Positions 52,301 to 58,748 of a stretch of DNA of 64,000 bases are shown in pieces. The position numbers and the translations under genes are program-made. The notes beneath the pieces were generated by a model. The model was not told where the DNA came from and did no database searches. It saw only the letters and a list, made by a program, of their open reading frames with translations. The first letter of the stretch is position 1; each line of letters begins with the position of its first letter. Source of the DNA: Candidatus Formimonas warabiya (GTDB taxonomy: Bacteria > Bacillota > Dehalobacteriia > Dehalobacteriales > Dehalobacteriaceae); the NCBI RefSeq assembly GCF_002777255.1, contig NZ_CP017634.1, positions 4,972,903 through 5,036,902 of the forward strand. The letters are read 5' to 3'.

Positions 52301-54140
52301 TTAATTCAACAGTTGGACAACGAAAACTCCAATATTTATTATCGGTGCGATTGGAAGCATCGTACCATTTAGCTGAGCTTCTTTTCCATCCATTGCCTGC
52401 ATCGTAAGTTCCGATATCGGTCCAGCCGGGAACATTACTGGCAATACCTCCTACCTCCATTGTTTTAGAACCGGCTTGCCGCCAATAAATGCTTGCAGTA
52501 TATGTATTCCCGCCGGAATACGTCCTATAGGACCCATATACCCCATGACTCCACATTTCAGTTCTGAGGCCATCCCGTGCAGCAATGGTTTTTGGCTTCA
52601 TTGATAATCTGTATACAGGTTGTCCCATATAAGTTTCACTTAAAGCAACAAGTGAAGTTTCAATATCGGCACCATAGTTATTGTAAATGTACAATGCTTC
52701 AGACCAAAGATTGGTTGTCCCTTCTTCTATCATAATCCCCTGATTAAACTTTGTCGTCTCATATCGGGGGGTACCACTCGCTACCTGAGTTCCATCCTGC
52801 TTGTAAGCTATAGAGGAACGGGTAAAAGTGGCATCAAAGAGATTGATCGTTGGATCAATGATTACAGGATATGCAGCATGTTCAAGCCAATCAGCATCAA
52901 CCGAAATTAATAATCCTTCTTCAACAAATTCCATTGTAATATTATCACAGCGATTGCCTTCACTATCTATTGCATAACTTTTGGGGATATAGAATAAAGG
53001 CTGCTCTGAGTCGGGATCGGAAAACATGATGATTGAATCGGGTATTACCTGATAAACAGCATTGCTGACACTCAGTTGAAAAGCAAATTCATTCTGTCCG
53101 GTGTATCTGTTGACGATTAATTCTTCTTTAAGCCGTAAGGGTTCAACTGTATATCTTAGATCTGTCTCAGGATAGATATCTTCATATATAATACTGTTTT
53201 TATAGACCGTACCAGAAACAGAATCGGCATTCTCAGGACCTAACGTCAAATTTGCGTCTTGAAGAGAAAATTGGAGGAGATTGCCTCCTGCCCGGCGGGA
53301 AAAGCCTGCGGAAAAATATCCTCCCTTGTTATGGATGGGGAAGGAATCGTCTAATGCATCATAAACCCGGTTGACGATGCTTTCTTGATTTAAGTCTGCC
53401 GGTGAGGAGAGTCCTTTACCATAGACACTGCGATATACCGAATCGGAAACACTGGATTCGTTTTGATCGCTGTTTTCCGGTAAGTCGGCGCTGATCAGAT
53501 TCAGGTCATTTTCATCTATCATACCTTCTTCTGACGTCCTGATGCTGAATGTATTTGGTGAATCATAAACACCTTGGTATCCTAAACCCTGAATAATTGA
53601 GCTGCCATTGTTTTGGTCGATAGGTTGATCCGGTATATGTTGATTTATCACAGCGTTATTAGGCGTGAAAGGAACTGGCTTTTCGACCACATCAGGCATA
53701 TGGATCACGTGCCGCATAAAGACGCCGTCCGTTTGCACATCCTGTTTATCAGGGGTCAGAGATGCCTGAAAGGCGGGATAATCAATTTCTTTATCAATTA
53801 TTGCAGGTATTTCAGGGTTCAGATCTTTTGCGTAGACACTCTCGCTTAGGCTTTCTTGCAGATCGGGAAGTTCAGGAGAGAGAGCTGTTTGAGATGTACT
53901 GGGTTTAAGGGAAGCAACCAGTTGATCGGCTAATCTATACTCTGCTATCCATTTCTCAAAGGAACCGGTTACAGCCGAACTATCTGATACACTGCTAATG
54001 TTTGCAGCGTATGCGTTTGGAATAAATGCGACATTTGAAGCCAGCAGCGCCAGTATGGTTATGATACCGATAAATTTCTTCCCGGCCCTCAGAGCCGGTT
54101 TTTTATTAAATATTTTTAAACATATTCTTTGCTTTTTCAT
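46356..54140 (-). CDS. Giant secreted RHS-repeat protein with polymorphic C-terminal tip
   Basis: 2594-residue wall- or surface-exported protein. A signal peptide (to about residue 46, FIPNAYAANIS) is followed by a mixed N-terminal region, two tandem LamG/jelly-roll-like modules (about residues 430-830 and 830-1210) that share ATFTRSS.AYKQD.T and SGTPRYE..KFNQ, then RHS/YD repeats from about 1290 with two inserted carbohydrate-binding-like modules (about 1630-1930), and the RHS core ending GYYSPALGRFLTKDS and CGNDPVNNVDPDG at about residue 2500. The remaining 90-95 residues are a variable tip with a hydrophobic segment (VVEAVVITIIYVSYKL) and a Lys/Arg-rich tail ending HTPSKDHQKYIRK. Start ATG 54140 follows GGGGAGG. 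Tip activity unknown; WapA-like contact toxin is the working model. Confidence 0.9.
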   Translation of the reverse strand: MKKQRICLKIFNKKPALRAGKKFIGIITILALLASNVAFIPNAYAANISSVSDSSAVTGSFEKWIAEYRLADQLVASLKPSTSQTALSPELPDLQESLSESVYAKDLNPEIPAIIDKEIDYPAFQASLTPDKQDVQTDGVFMRHVIHMPDVVEKPVPFTPNNAVINQHIPDQPIDQNNGSSIIQGLGYQGVYDSPNTFSIRTSEEGMIDENDLNLISADLPENSDQNESSVSDSVYRSVYGKGLSSPADLNQESIVNRVYDALDDSFPIHNKGGYFSAGFSRRAGGNLLQFSLQDANLTLGPENADSVSGTVYKNSIIYEDIYPETDLRYTVEPLRLKEELIVNRYTGQNEFAFQLSVSNAVYQVIPDSIIMFSDPDSEQPLFYIPKSYAIDSEGNRCDNITMEFVEEGLLISVDADWLEHAAYPVIIDPTINLFDATFTRSSIAYKQDGTQVASGTPRYETTKFNQGIMIEEGTTNLWSEALYIYNNYGADIETSLVALSETYMGQPVYRLSMKPKTIAARDGLRTEMWSHGVYGSYRTYSGGNTYTASIYWRQAGSKTMEVGGIASNVPGWTDIGTYDAGNGWKRSSAKWYDASNRTDNKYWSFRCPTVELNETVYIDWVCPQIEQKSYATSWLPSGTTRSPETLTIPTAGVFQKGNWAVELTFTPTSSPQNTTNRYARLWRCKIDANNDYIIFIDPSGRVYGGVHTGGTWYGTILSVPLAAGNSYSVSFSGNGSVLRLCVNGTQVGTDISYVEPVGTLPAIMTIGYDQELAGTQINGIIDDLRISNRARTAAEALTAYQSNQPLPVDTYTTCKLNFNNTLHANPTINSTNAIFTRSSKAYKQDNTEVTSGTPRYEAGKFNQSITIEEGTRNFFDNPSFEDGKWPDFDFGGANYPQLRTSTARRIGGVGCQLSGGKEGSFIYQCPPQADQLYYSQSYYVKRADGLPLQMTDIHVVVNNTQEYFDSITAVDHGWYLCKKENVQNTTTASTWGIYVIPNLTIYIDECQVERKPYCTSYIEGTRNDEILTIPTSRILNPDQGTIEQWAYIDPNGKHSASIQSWTMPFSVATVQSSPYAELNQISIRRLPLSTSWEVLFSNAAGSSSAVSLGNITTPGWYCFGVKWQQGVGGYGYLNGVLKGSVAPAYLPSEFTSTAYIGSWCSGNQFDSILDDFRISSIARSDSDILANYQSNQPFPLDIFTTFKLNFDGGTSGYTTVQSGPGMESYWNYTSMNLGGGWNASVNTWNQNLILTKPLFSIPGRGLAIGENIAYNSISKTWTFGNNTSLVENQDGSVTYNKGDGGAYTFTPNGSGGYTAPAGVYLTLQKNSTGNFTIFDKYKNTYNYVNRKPNQFTDRNNNITTFTYDSNGRLYQVSDPSGRKLTYTYNGLGNISSVTDPANHSYQFGYQNGNLTSVTDPDNKTFNLSYDANGHVLTFTDPLNRVTSFYSDPNGQIQRLRDARTNGQDVYETSFSQALQGNSILTMMTDPGNKTSIFSHDSNTGNLTQYQDALGHNWQYTWTANNLMQSQDAKGTTSYQYDTNGNITCKTITVDSSSSHNIIETMTYDSYSQLLQEVDGSGRTTSYKYSNKGELLSTATPDIKESNGRKYDQYGNVIEYSPTILGTYNLLENGSMEIPGTGSNLLAGWSRLAGAASVSLEGFNSHGNSALKISSDTPTTDRFYQRAGGISTGDKLVLRADIKLDNVQPSSSDGGVLIRLLYVNGAWEYWYIWGSGTVPVNLTSNSAAEAVTVYIGLSNASGTVWIDGVQLEDTGYSSGRYILSNFNSVENSGFEESLDNWSYTGTTPTVTSEAVWGGAYSLKIQAAGTIYQNVPVYGGEPLTFSGMVKTSNVTGNGACYKIDYYDSGNNLITGSTVQTGYVTGTQDFTMLTSLASAPANARYARVQGILDGSGTIYFDTVKLVPRNSEKYTYDSANGNYTGKNYITTSEDALGKQNNYTYNINTGSELSFTDARNRTTYYGYDNLNRLIQVTDPLSHTAYYGYDAADNCTSTRDPRSSSPTDNTYLTGYGPNNLNKLGTLTDPLSRNYTYTYDRSGNLTDILLPNGLTEHFDYDNANRLIKTSYGNGKYFTYTYDNANELISVTDQDNNSFSCDYDRAHRLTSTTDNFGYSLTYQWDKSNNLTSLTASGMGSCQYAYGSDNELLFINLPDGSYIYYDYDENGRVFQVRYPGSYNYRKYSYLANGWCIKIQDPCFPGQYNYNYDYNNDGTISSYTSWVGSDSFSYDADGRLTYWRYSPTSGNSIQENYSYDHAGNLLTKGSRTFTYNSANQITNTGYTYDNNGNMTGDGTYIYSYNALNQLIQVKKASDNSLIADYTYNHDGLRRSKTVYVGSSQGTTNYSWDASGNLVREVTPSGTNYYYYDTSSAFIGLKKNNTTYIVHNNLRGDIESITDTSGNIVAQYHFDPWGNQITYSGSLTQPFRYASYYFDDETGLYYLKSGYYSPALGRFLTKDSIEYIKHEDPQTLNLYTYCGNDPVNNVDPDGNFQNAAQNTVIVVEAVVITIIYVSYKLTEKAIKDAITSIVKGDIGMKKQGRERIEKKKNNPEKKWKDKSNKPQDRPIRPNKHTPSKDHQKYIRK

Positions 54141-54264
54141 CCTAAAGCCTCCCCGAAATCCTTTTCCTCCTTTTTTCTGCTTTTTTGTATGGTTTCCTTT
54201 CAGATTTCTGGAATTATTTTCCGACAGTTTTTGACTATTTTCGATTCAGTGTGTAGTTTAATTA
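54141..54264. other. Divergent spacer before the RHS gene
   Basis: Contains the RHS ribosome-binding site and presumably its promoter on the minus strand; no other feature seen. It abuts the second copy of the duplicated segment. Confidence 0.4.
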
Positions 54265-54493
54265 AGTTAAAGGATTAAAAGAGTGGCAGGAAATAAGAAT
54301 AGAAAAGAGAATAGTTTCAAAGACCAGCATGGTAATATGTTCTTCGTGGTACCATACCCAATACCCTTAGATTAACTAAAAGTCCAGCAAAATAAAACAA
54401 TTTTATGTATACTTGTATACAGATAAGATAAAGAGGTCGTTGAAAAGGCACCGTCTCTGTCGCTGGCACAATAATATTTAATGCTTTGTAAAT
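54265..54493. repeat. Duplicated regulatory segment, copy B (before the isochorismatase gene)
   Basis: Homologous to 42681-42907 in the same orientation. It reaches within 30 bases of the isochorismatase start, so this is probably the original location and copy A, before the MFS gene, the derived one. Region 42908-54264 between the copies carries only accessory genes. Confidence 0.85.
54406..54421. promoter_or_regulatory. Shared GTATAC operator in copy B (perfect palindrome)
   Basis: TGTATACTTGTATACA: 7-base arms around TT, the best match to the window-wide consensus. Confidence 0.75.
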
Positions 54494-54522
54494 GAGTTTT
54501 TTAGAAAAGGAGGTAAATTGCC

Positions 54523-55158
54523 ATGACCGATTCTATTTCGGAAGAAACCATGGATATTTACCAAAAAAGCGGAATTACGGGGCGTCTGGGATTTGGAAAG
54601 AGACCGGCAATTATTGTGGTTGATTTTTCTCAGGGTTTTACCAACTTAGAATCTCCTCTTGCTGCCAATTTGGATAAGGAAGTAATGGCGACCAAAAAAC
54701 TGATTGATGCGGGCAGAGCAAAGAGGGTACCGGTTATTTTTACAACTGTAGGCTATGAGGCGAATCTGAAAGACGCCGGATTATGGCCGAAAAAAATCCC
54801 CAGCCAGAAGTACTTGATCTTGGGCACAAAGTTTGTGGAAATTGATCCCCGGTTAGAACCTATGCCCCAGGATACGACGATAATAAAAAAAGGAGCTTCC
54901 GCATTTTTTGGCACGAACCTTTGCGCGATCTTAGCATCTCAGCAGGCAGATACTGTTCTGATCACCGGGACCACTACAAGTGGATGTGTCCGTGCCACCG
55001 CAGTCGATGCGATTCAATATGGGTACTACACCATCGTTGTAAAAGAGTGTGTGGGGGATAGAGCAACCGGCCCCCATGAAGCCAGCTTGTTTGATATGGA
55101 TAGGAAATATGCAGATGTAATTTCTTTGGAAGAAGCGATTAATTATCTGAAGTCATAA
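54523..55158 (+). CDS. Isochorismatase-family amidohydrolase (N-carbamoylsarcosine amidase-like)
   Basis: Cysteine hydrolase of the isochorismatase superfamily, 211 residues. The triad is visible: Asp34 in IIVVDFSQGF, Lys in TIIKKGASAFFGT and Cys in ITGTTTSGCVRATAVDA. The N-terminal extension and TTTSGCVRA pattern resemble N-carbamoylsarcosine amidase and maleamate amidase rather than nicotinamidase. N-carbamoylsarcosine amidase would release sarcosine, CO2 and ammonia, which would fit the Grd clusters, but this is inference. AAAGGAGG precedes ATG 54523. It carries the shared operator and overlaps the end of the converging MFS gene by 6 bases. Confidence 0.88.
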   Translation: MTDSISEETMDIYQKSGITGRLGFGKRPAIIVVDFSQGFTNLESPLAANLDKEVMATKKLIDAGRAKRVPVIFTTVGYEANLKDAGLWPKKIPSQKYLILGTKFVEIDPRLEPMPQDTTIIKKGASAFFGTNLCAILASQQADTVLITGTTTSGCVRATAVDAIQYGYYTIVVKECVGDRATGPHEASLFDMDRKYADVISLEEAINYLKS

Positions 55159-56568
55159 CCCATTATTTAGGGTGTATCCGTCCTCTTGTCCGGTTCCCGG
55201 ATGTACTTTTCCCCTGGCGCTGGAAGCAAAGATTCCCCCAAAACAGATCAGGGCAAATACGATAAAGGCAATGCGGGAACTTGAGACCAGTTTGCCGGCA
55301 AAGGCAGGGGTAAGCTGCACATTTCCCACAAAAAGAGCCATGACAAGGGTGACGATGGCCATACTAATTGCCTGGCCGATCATACGCATGGTTCCCATGG
55401 TGGATGAAGCGGTGGCGTAGAACCTTTTATTCACTGACCCCATTATCGCACTGCTATTGGGGGAGGAAAAGAGGGCAAACCCGGTGCCCAGCAAAGCCAA
55501 ATTTGCTGTGATGAGCCAAACCGGTGTGGTTTGGGAAATAAAGCAAAAGAAGACCAGGCCCAGAGTGGTTAAGGCCATGCCTGCAGTGGCAAGAATACGC
55601 GGTTCTACTCTGTCGGAAAGGGTGCCGGTCACAGGAGAAAGAAGGGCCATAATGACAGGCTGAAAAAGAAGAATCAACCCTGCCATCTGGGAGTCATAGC
55701 CCTTTACCTCCTGGAGATAAAGGGAAAGCACGAATCCTACGGCAAAGGTGGCGCTGTAATTGATCAATGCGGCCAGGTTAGAAAAGGCAAAAGGCACGTT
55801 TTTAAACAGTGTCAGATTCAGGATGGGATCCTTGATCCTCATTTCATACCAGGCAAACAGGACCAATACAATGATGCCCAGAACGAGCAGGTACTTGGCG
55901 GAGGGTGCGGTAACTACAGATGAGATGCCGTACATAAATGAAATCAGACCGGCAATATAAAGAAACGCGCCCAGATAATCAAAACTTTCTTCCGCTCTCC
56001 CCGCCCAGGCCCCTTTTAATTTGGTGACCGTCATGCCGATGGCAAATAAAGCGATGAGAGTGGTAAAGAAAAAAATGGACTGCCAGCCAAAATGATGGTT
56101 TAACGTACCCCCAAGGACCGGACCTAAGGATAAGCCCGTATAGACTGTGGCGATATTAATGCCTAACACCTTGCCCCGTTCCTGGGGAGGAAAAACAGAG
56201 GTTAAAATAGCCATACTGATACTGAAAATCATGGCGCTGCCGATTCCCTGAAAAACCCGGAAAACTAATAAAGCCTGCATAGACCAGGATAATCCGCACA
56301 TAAGGGAAGAGAAGGCAAAAAGAATAATGCCCAGGGTAAATATTTTTTTTCTGCCGATGATATCGGCCAGCCGGCCAAAGGGTACCAAGAAGGCAGCCGA
56401 TGCTAAAATGTAGCTTGTAGCGACCCAACTGAGAAATAGGGAACTGCTGTTAAAGTATTTTCCCATGGCCGGGATCGCCAGATTTATTGCACTTCCCATA
56501 AAGGGCGTTAAAAATGAGGCCAGAGTTACTACGATTAGAGTGTATTTTTTCATGCGTTCCGTTTCCAT
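55153..56568 (-). CDS. MFS transporter, DHA2 (14-helix) drug efflux type
   Basis: Proton-driven export permease, about 471 residues. Marks include FLTPFMGSAINLAIPAMGKY in helix 1, LFLSWVATSYILASAAFLVP and the loop motif GRLADIIGRKKIFTLGI, then FRVFQGIGSAMIFSISMAIL and GLSLGPVLGGTLNHHFGW (motif C of exporters). ATG 56568 is chosen because TTGGGAG lies 8-9 bases before it; the frame extends to ATG 56598. Converges on the isochorismatase gene with a 6-base overlap. Substrate unknown. Confidence 0.88.
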   Translation of the reverse strand: METERMKKYTLIVVTLASFLTPFMGSAINLAIPAMGKYFNSSSLFLSWVATSYILASAAFLVPFGRLADIIGRKKIFTLGIILFAFSSLMCGLSWSMQALLVFRVFQGIGSAMIFSISMAILTSVFPPQERGKVLGINIATVYTGLSLGPVLGGTLNHHFGWQSIFFFTTLIALFAIGMTVTKLKGAWAGRAEESFDYLGAFLYIAGLISFMYGISSVVTAPSAKYLLVLGIIVLVLFAWYEMRIKDPILNLTLFKNVPFAFSNLAALINYSATFAVGFVLSLYLQEVKGYDSQMAGLILLFQPVIMALLSPVTGTLSDRVEPRILATAGMALTTLGLVFFCFISQTTPVWLITANLALLGTGFALFSSPNSSAIMGSVNKRFYATASSTMGTMRMIGQAISMAIVTLVMALFVGNVQLTPAFAGKLVSSSRIAFIVFALICFGGIFASSARGKVHPGTGQEDGYTLNNGL

Positions 56569-56630
56569 CTGCACATCTCCCAAATCAAGATATTTCATAC
56601 TATATCATAACGCAAAAAAGAGAGATAGGA

Positions 56631-56666
56631 AATAAAAAAACAACTTCCTAAATCCGGAAGTTGTTT
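56631..56666 (-). terminator. Terminator of the ferritin-like gene
   Basis: AAACAACTTCC (56638-56648) pairs with GGAAGTTGTTT (56656-56666), 7-base loop; on the minus strand it is followed by TTTTTTATTT. Confidence 0.85.
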
Positions 56667-56678
56667 TGGACCGGTTCT

Positions 56679-56996
56679 CTACTGCATGGGTTGTTGAAAA
56701 TTGCTTGATTGTTGTTGCTGGACCGCTTGTCTGCCCTTCTCAAAACTCTGTTCTTCCGTGGGGCTTAAGACATAGAGAAGTTGCTGGAGTTCCCCCACAT
56801 GCTGTTTTTCTTCGTCGGCAATGTGATAAAGCACTTTTTTGACTCGTTCGTCTGTAGTGGCCAGAGCATGGGCTTCGTAACCGATAATGGCCTCCAGCTC
56901 ACCGGCTATATCTACCCGAATGGCTTGAATTAATTCCTGGGCACTCAATGTTCGGGCAGGCACAGTTGCCACGAAAGGGTTACCTAATATTGCCAT
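56679..56996 (-). CDS. Encapsulated-ferritin/rubrerythrin-like diiron protein
   Basis: 105 residues. Helices carry Glu/His iron ligands in IAGELEAIIGYEAHALATTD and YHIADEEKQHVGELQQLL, the E...E..YE and DEEK.H spacing of the encapsulated-ferritin-like family, which is half the size of a four-helix ferritin and works as a dimer. A polar Gln-rich tail (QQQQSSNFQQPMQ) closes the protein. No encapsulin shell gene is near. Likely iron or oxidative-stress handling; function uncertain. Confidence 0.78.
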   Translation of the reverse strand: MAILGNPFVATVPARTLSAQELIQAIRVDIAGELEAIIGYEAHALATTDERVKKVLYHIADEEKQHVGELQQLLYVLSPTEEQSFEKGRQAVQQQQSSNFQQPMQ

Positions 56997-57009
56997 GGTT
57001 TTTCCTCCT

Positions 57010-57125
57010 GAGTTTTTTGTTAGTCTCCGCCTCCGGGACGGATTTTATGCAATCCGAAGGAACAATTTGGGATTTCTGCCCGCCGCCGGTTTTCAAGAAG
57101 GAAAACCGAAGTCATTGTGGAAAAT
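57010..57125 (+). ncRNA. Possible structured leader before moaC
   Basis: Two tight hairpins lie in the 222-base gap before moaC: CGGATT-TTATGC-AATCCG (57039-57056) and CGGTTTTC-AAGAAG-GAAAACCG (57087-57108), with a GC-rich CTCCGCCTCCGGGACGG start. The position is where Moco-sensing RNA elements occur, but I cannot show the consensus, so the identification is tentative. Confidence 0.3.
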
Positions 57126-57218
57126 AATAAAGTTGAGTTGAGAAATCTTGCTTGCATGGGATATTAATCATAAACATCAGGAAAAATCGAGGGAAGCAAA
57201 TGAAAAGGGGGGAATGTT

Positions 57219-57716
57219 TTGAGTAAATTAACCCACCTGAATGAGCAGGGCAGAGCCCGGATGGTTGATGTGAGTGCAAAAGGCGATACGGTAAGGGTTG
57301 CGGTAGCCAGAGGAGAAGTTCTTATGAACCTTCATACCTTAACATTGATTAAAGAGGGAGCGATATCCAAGGGGGATGTGCTGGCCGTATCTCAAGTGGC
57401 GGGAATTATGGGGGCGAAAAAAACCCCTGATTTAATTCCTATGTGCCATCCCCTGTTGCTCTCCGGGATTGATCTTTCTTTTTTGGTCAATGAACAGGAG
57501 AGCAAGGTGGAGATTGAGGCAACCGTTAAATTGACCGGAAAAACCGGGGTGGAAATGGAGGCATTAACCGCCGTTTCCCTGGCTGCCCTGACCATTTATG
57601 ATATGTGTAAGGCCGTGGATAAAGAAATGATGATCGGCAATATCCGGCTGATAAGTAAATCAGGCGGGAAAAGCGGAGAATTCCGAAGGGAAGGTGAAGG
57701 GGCATGGGAAAAATAG
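57219..57716 (+). CDS. moaC: Cyclic pyranopterin monophosphate synthase
   Basis: Second step of molybdenum cofactor synthesis, forming cPMP from the MoaA product in the cytoplasm. 165 residues with MCHPLLLSGIDLSF, GKTGVEMEALTAVSLAALTI and YDMCKAVDKEM, all signatures of the family. Start is TTG 57219, 7 bases after AAGGGGGG; no ATG is available in frame. Overlaps the MOSC gene by 13 bases. moaA is not in the window. Confidence 0.96.
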   Translation: MSKLTHLNEQGRARMVDVSAKGDTVRVAVARGEVLMNLHTLTLIKEGAISKGDVLAVSQVAGIMGAKKTPDLIPMCHPLLLSGIDLSFLVNEQESKVEIEATVKLTGKTGVEMEALTAVSLAALTIYDMCKAVDKEMMIGNIRLISKSGGKSGEFRREGEGAWEK

Positions 57717-58144
57717 TCGCTGTGTGCACCAGTGAAAAAAAGGGGACCCGGAAGAAAAACGTAGGCCAGGGAACACTCTTGGAAAATTTCGGCCTGGAAG
57801 GAGATGCCCACGGCGGACCCTGGCACCGTCAGGTAAGTCTTCTGGCCCTGGAGAGTATTGAAAAAATGCGCGCCAAGGGATTGGACGTGAACCCGGGTGA
57901 TTTTGCGGAAAACCTGACTACAGAAGGAATTGAATTAGTGTCCCTGCCTATCGGAACGCAGATCCAGGTGGGGAGCCAGGTGAGGGGAGAAGTAACCCAG
58001 ATCGGCAAAGAGTGCCACAACCGGTGCGCCATCTACTATCAGGCCGGAGACTGTGTGATGCCGAAAGAAGGAATTTTTATGAAAGTGCTGCAGGGGGGAC
58101 CGGTAAAAGTCGGAGATACCGTGGAGGTGATATCCCATGATTAA
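57704..58144 (+). CDS. MOSC-domain protein
   Basis: 146-residue single MOSC domain, related to the C-terminal domain of Moco sulfurases and to YiiM/YuaD-type proteins. LEGDAHGGPWHRQVSLLALE near the start and GKECHNRCAIYYQAGDCVMP with the conserved cysteines are typical. In anaerobes such small MOSC proteins are coded with moaC and mogA; a role in cofactor sulfuration or transfer is inferred from the family. Coupled to both neighbours by overlaps. Confidence 0.9.
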   Translation: MGKIVAVCTSEKKGTRKKNVGQGTLLENFGLEGDAHGGPWHRQVSLLALESIEKMRAKGLDVNPGDFAENLTTEGIELVSLPIGTQIQVGSQVRGEVTQIGKECHNRCAIYYQAGDCVMPKEGIFMKVLQGGPVKVGDTVEVISHD

Positions 58145-58628
58145 AATAGGTGTCATTACCGCCAGCGATAAAGGGGCGAGAGGAGAACGGGTGGATTTAA
58201 GCGGACCCGCCATCAAAGAAATGGTGGCTTCTATCGGGGGGGAGGTTATTGCCTATGCCATTGTGCCGGATGACCAGATCCTGCTTCAGGCCAAACTGAA
58301 AGAATATGCGGACGAGCTGAGAGTGGACCTGATTTTTACCACCGGGGGCACCGGGTTTTCCCCCCGGGATGTCACACCCGAAGCCACACTGGCTGTGGTG
58401 GACCGTCTGGCCCCGGGAATTGCGGAGGCGATGCGGCTGGCCAGCCTGAAGATCACTCCCAAGGCCATGCTTTCCCGAGCCACGTCAGGTATCAGGGGTA
58501 AAACCTTAATTGTAAATTTGCCGGGAAGTCCGAAAGCGGTGAAAGAATGCCTGGAAGTGATTCTGACCGCATTACCCCACGGCATAGAGATATTGCGCGG
58601 CGAAGCCCAGGAATGTGCCAGACCATAA
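58137..58628 (+). CDS. mog: Molybdopterin adenylyltransferase, MogA/MoaB family
   Basis: Adenylylates molybdopterin before metal insertion. 163 residues with IGVITASDKGARGERVDLSG, FTTGGTGFSPRDVTPEATL and VNLPGSPKAVKECLEVIL, the MPT-binding family signatures. Starts 8 bases inside the MOSC gene. Followed by two adjacent hairpins that end the operon. Confidence 0.94.
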   Translation: MIKIGVITASDKGARGERVDLSGPAIKEMVASIGGEVIAYAIVPDDQILLQAKLKEYADELRVDLIFTTGGTGFSPRDVTPEATLAVVDRLAPGIAEAMRLASLKITPKAMLSRATSGIRGKTLIVNLPGSPKAVKECLEVILTALPHGIEILRGEAQECARP

Positions 58629-58647
58629 AAAGCCCTTAAGGGCTTTT
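58627..58647 (+). terminator. Terminator of the moaC-MOSC-mog operon
   Basis: AAAAAGCCC-TTAA-GGGCTTTT, with the T-run in the 3' arm. Confidence 0.75.
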
Positions 58648-58678
58648 ATGGGTATCCGGGATCTTAGGGATACCCATA
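58647..58678. terminator. Second hairpin after the mog terminator
   Basis: TATGGGTATCC (58647-58657) pairs with GGATACCCATA (58668-58678), an 11-bp stem; no T-run follows, so its role is unclear. It precedes the cwlD-like gene by 70 bases. Confidence 0.55.
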
Positions 58679-58748
58679 CATTTATTTCGCTTCTATCTTT
58701 TCTCTTGCGCGCATAAGATAGTAACGTATGGGCAAGGGAGGGGTAGAT

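Noticed and set aside
54455..54490. Sigma-54 promoter suggested by TGGCAC before the isochorismatase gene
   Set aside because: The GC of a -12 element is not at the required distance in either copy of the duplicated segment.
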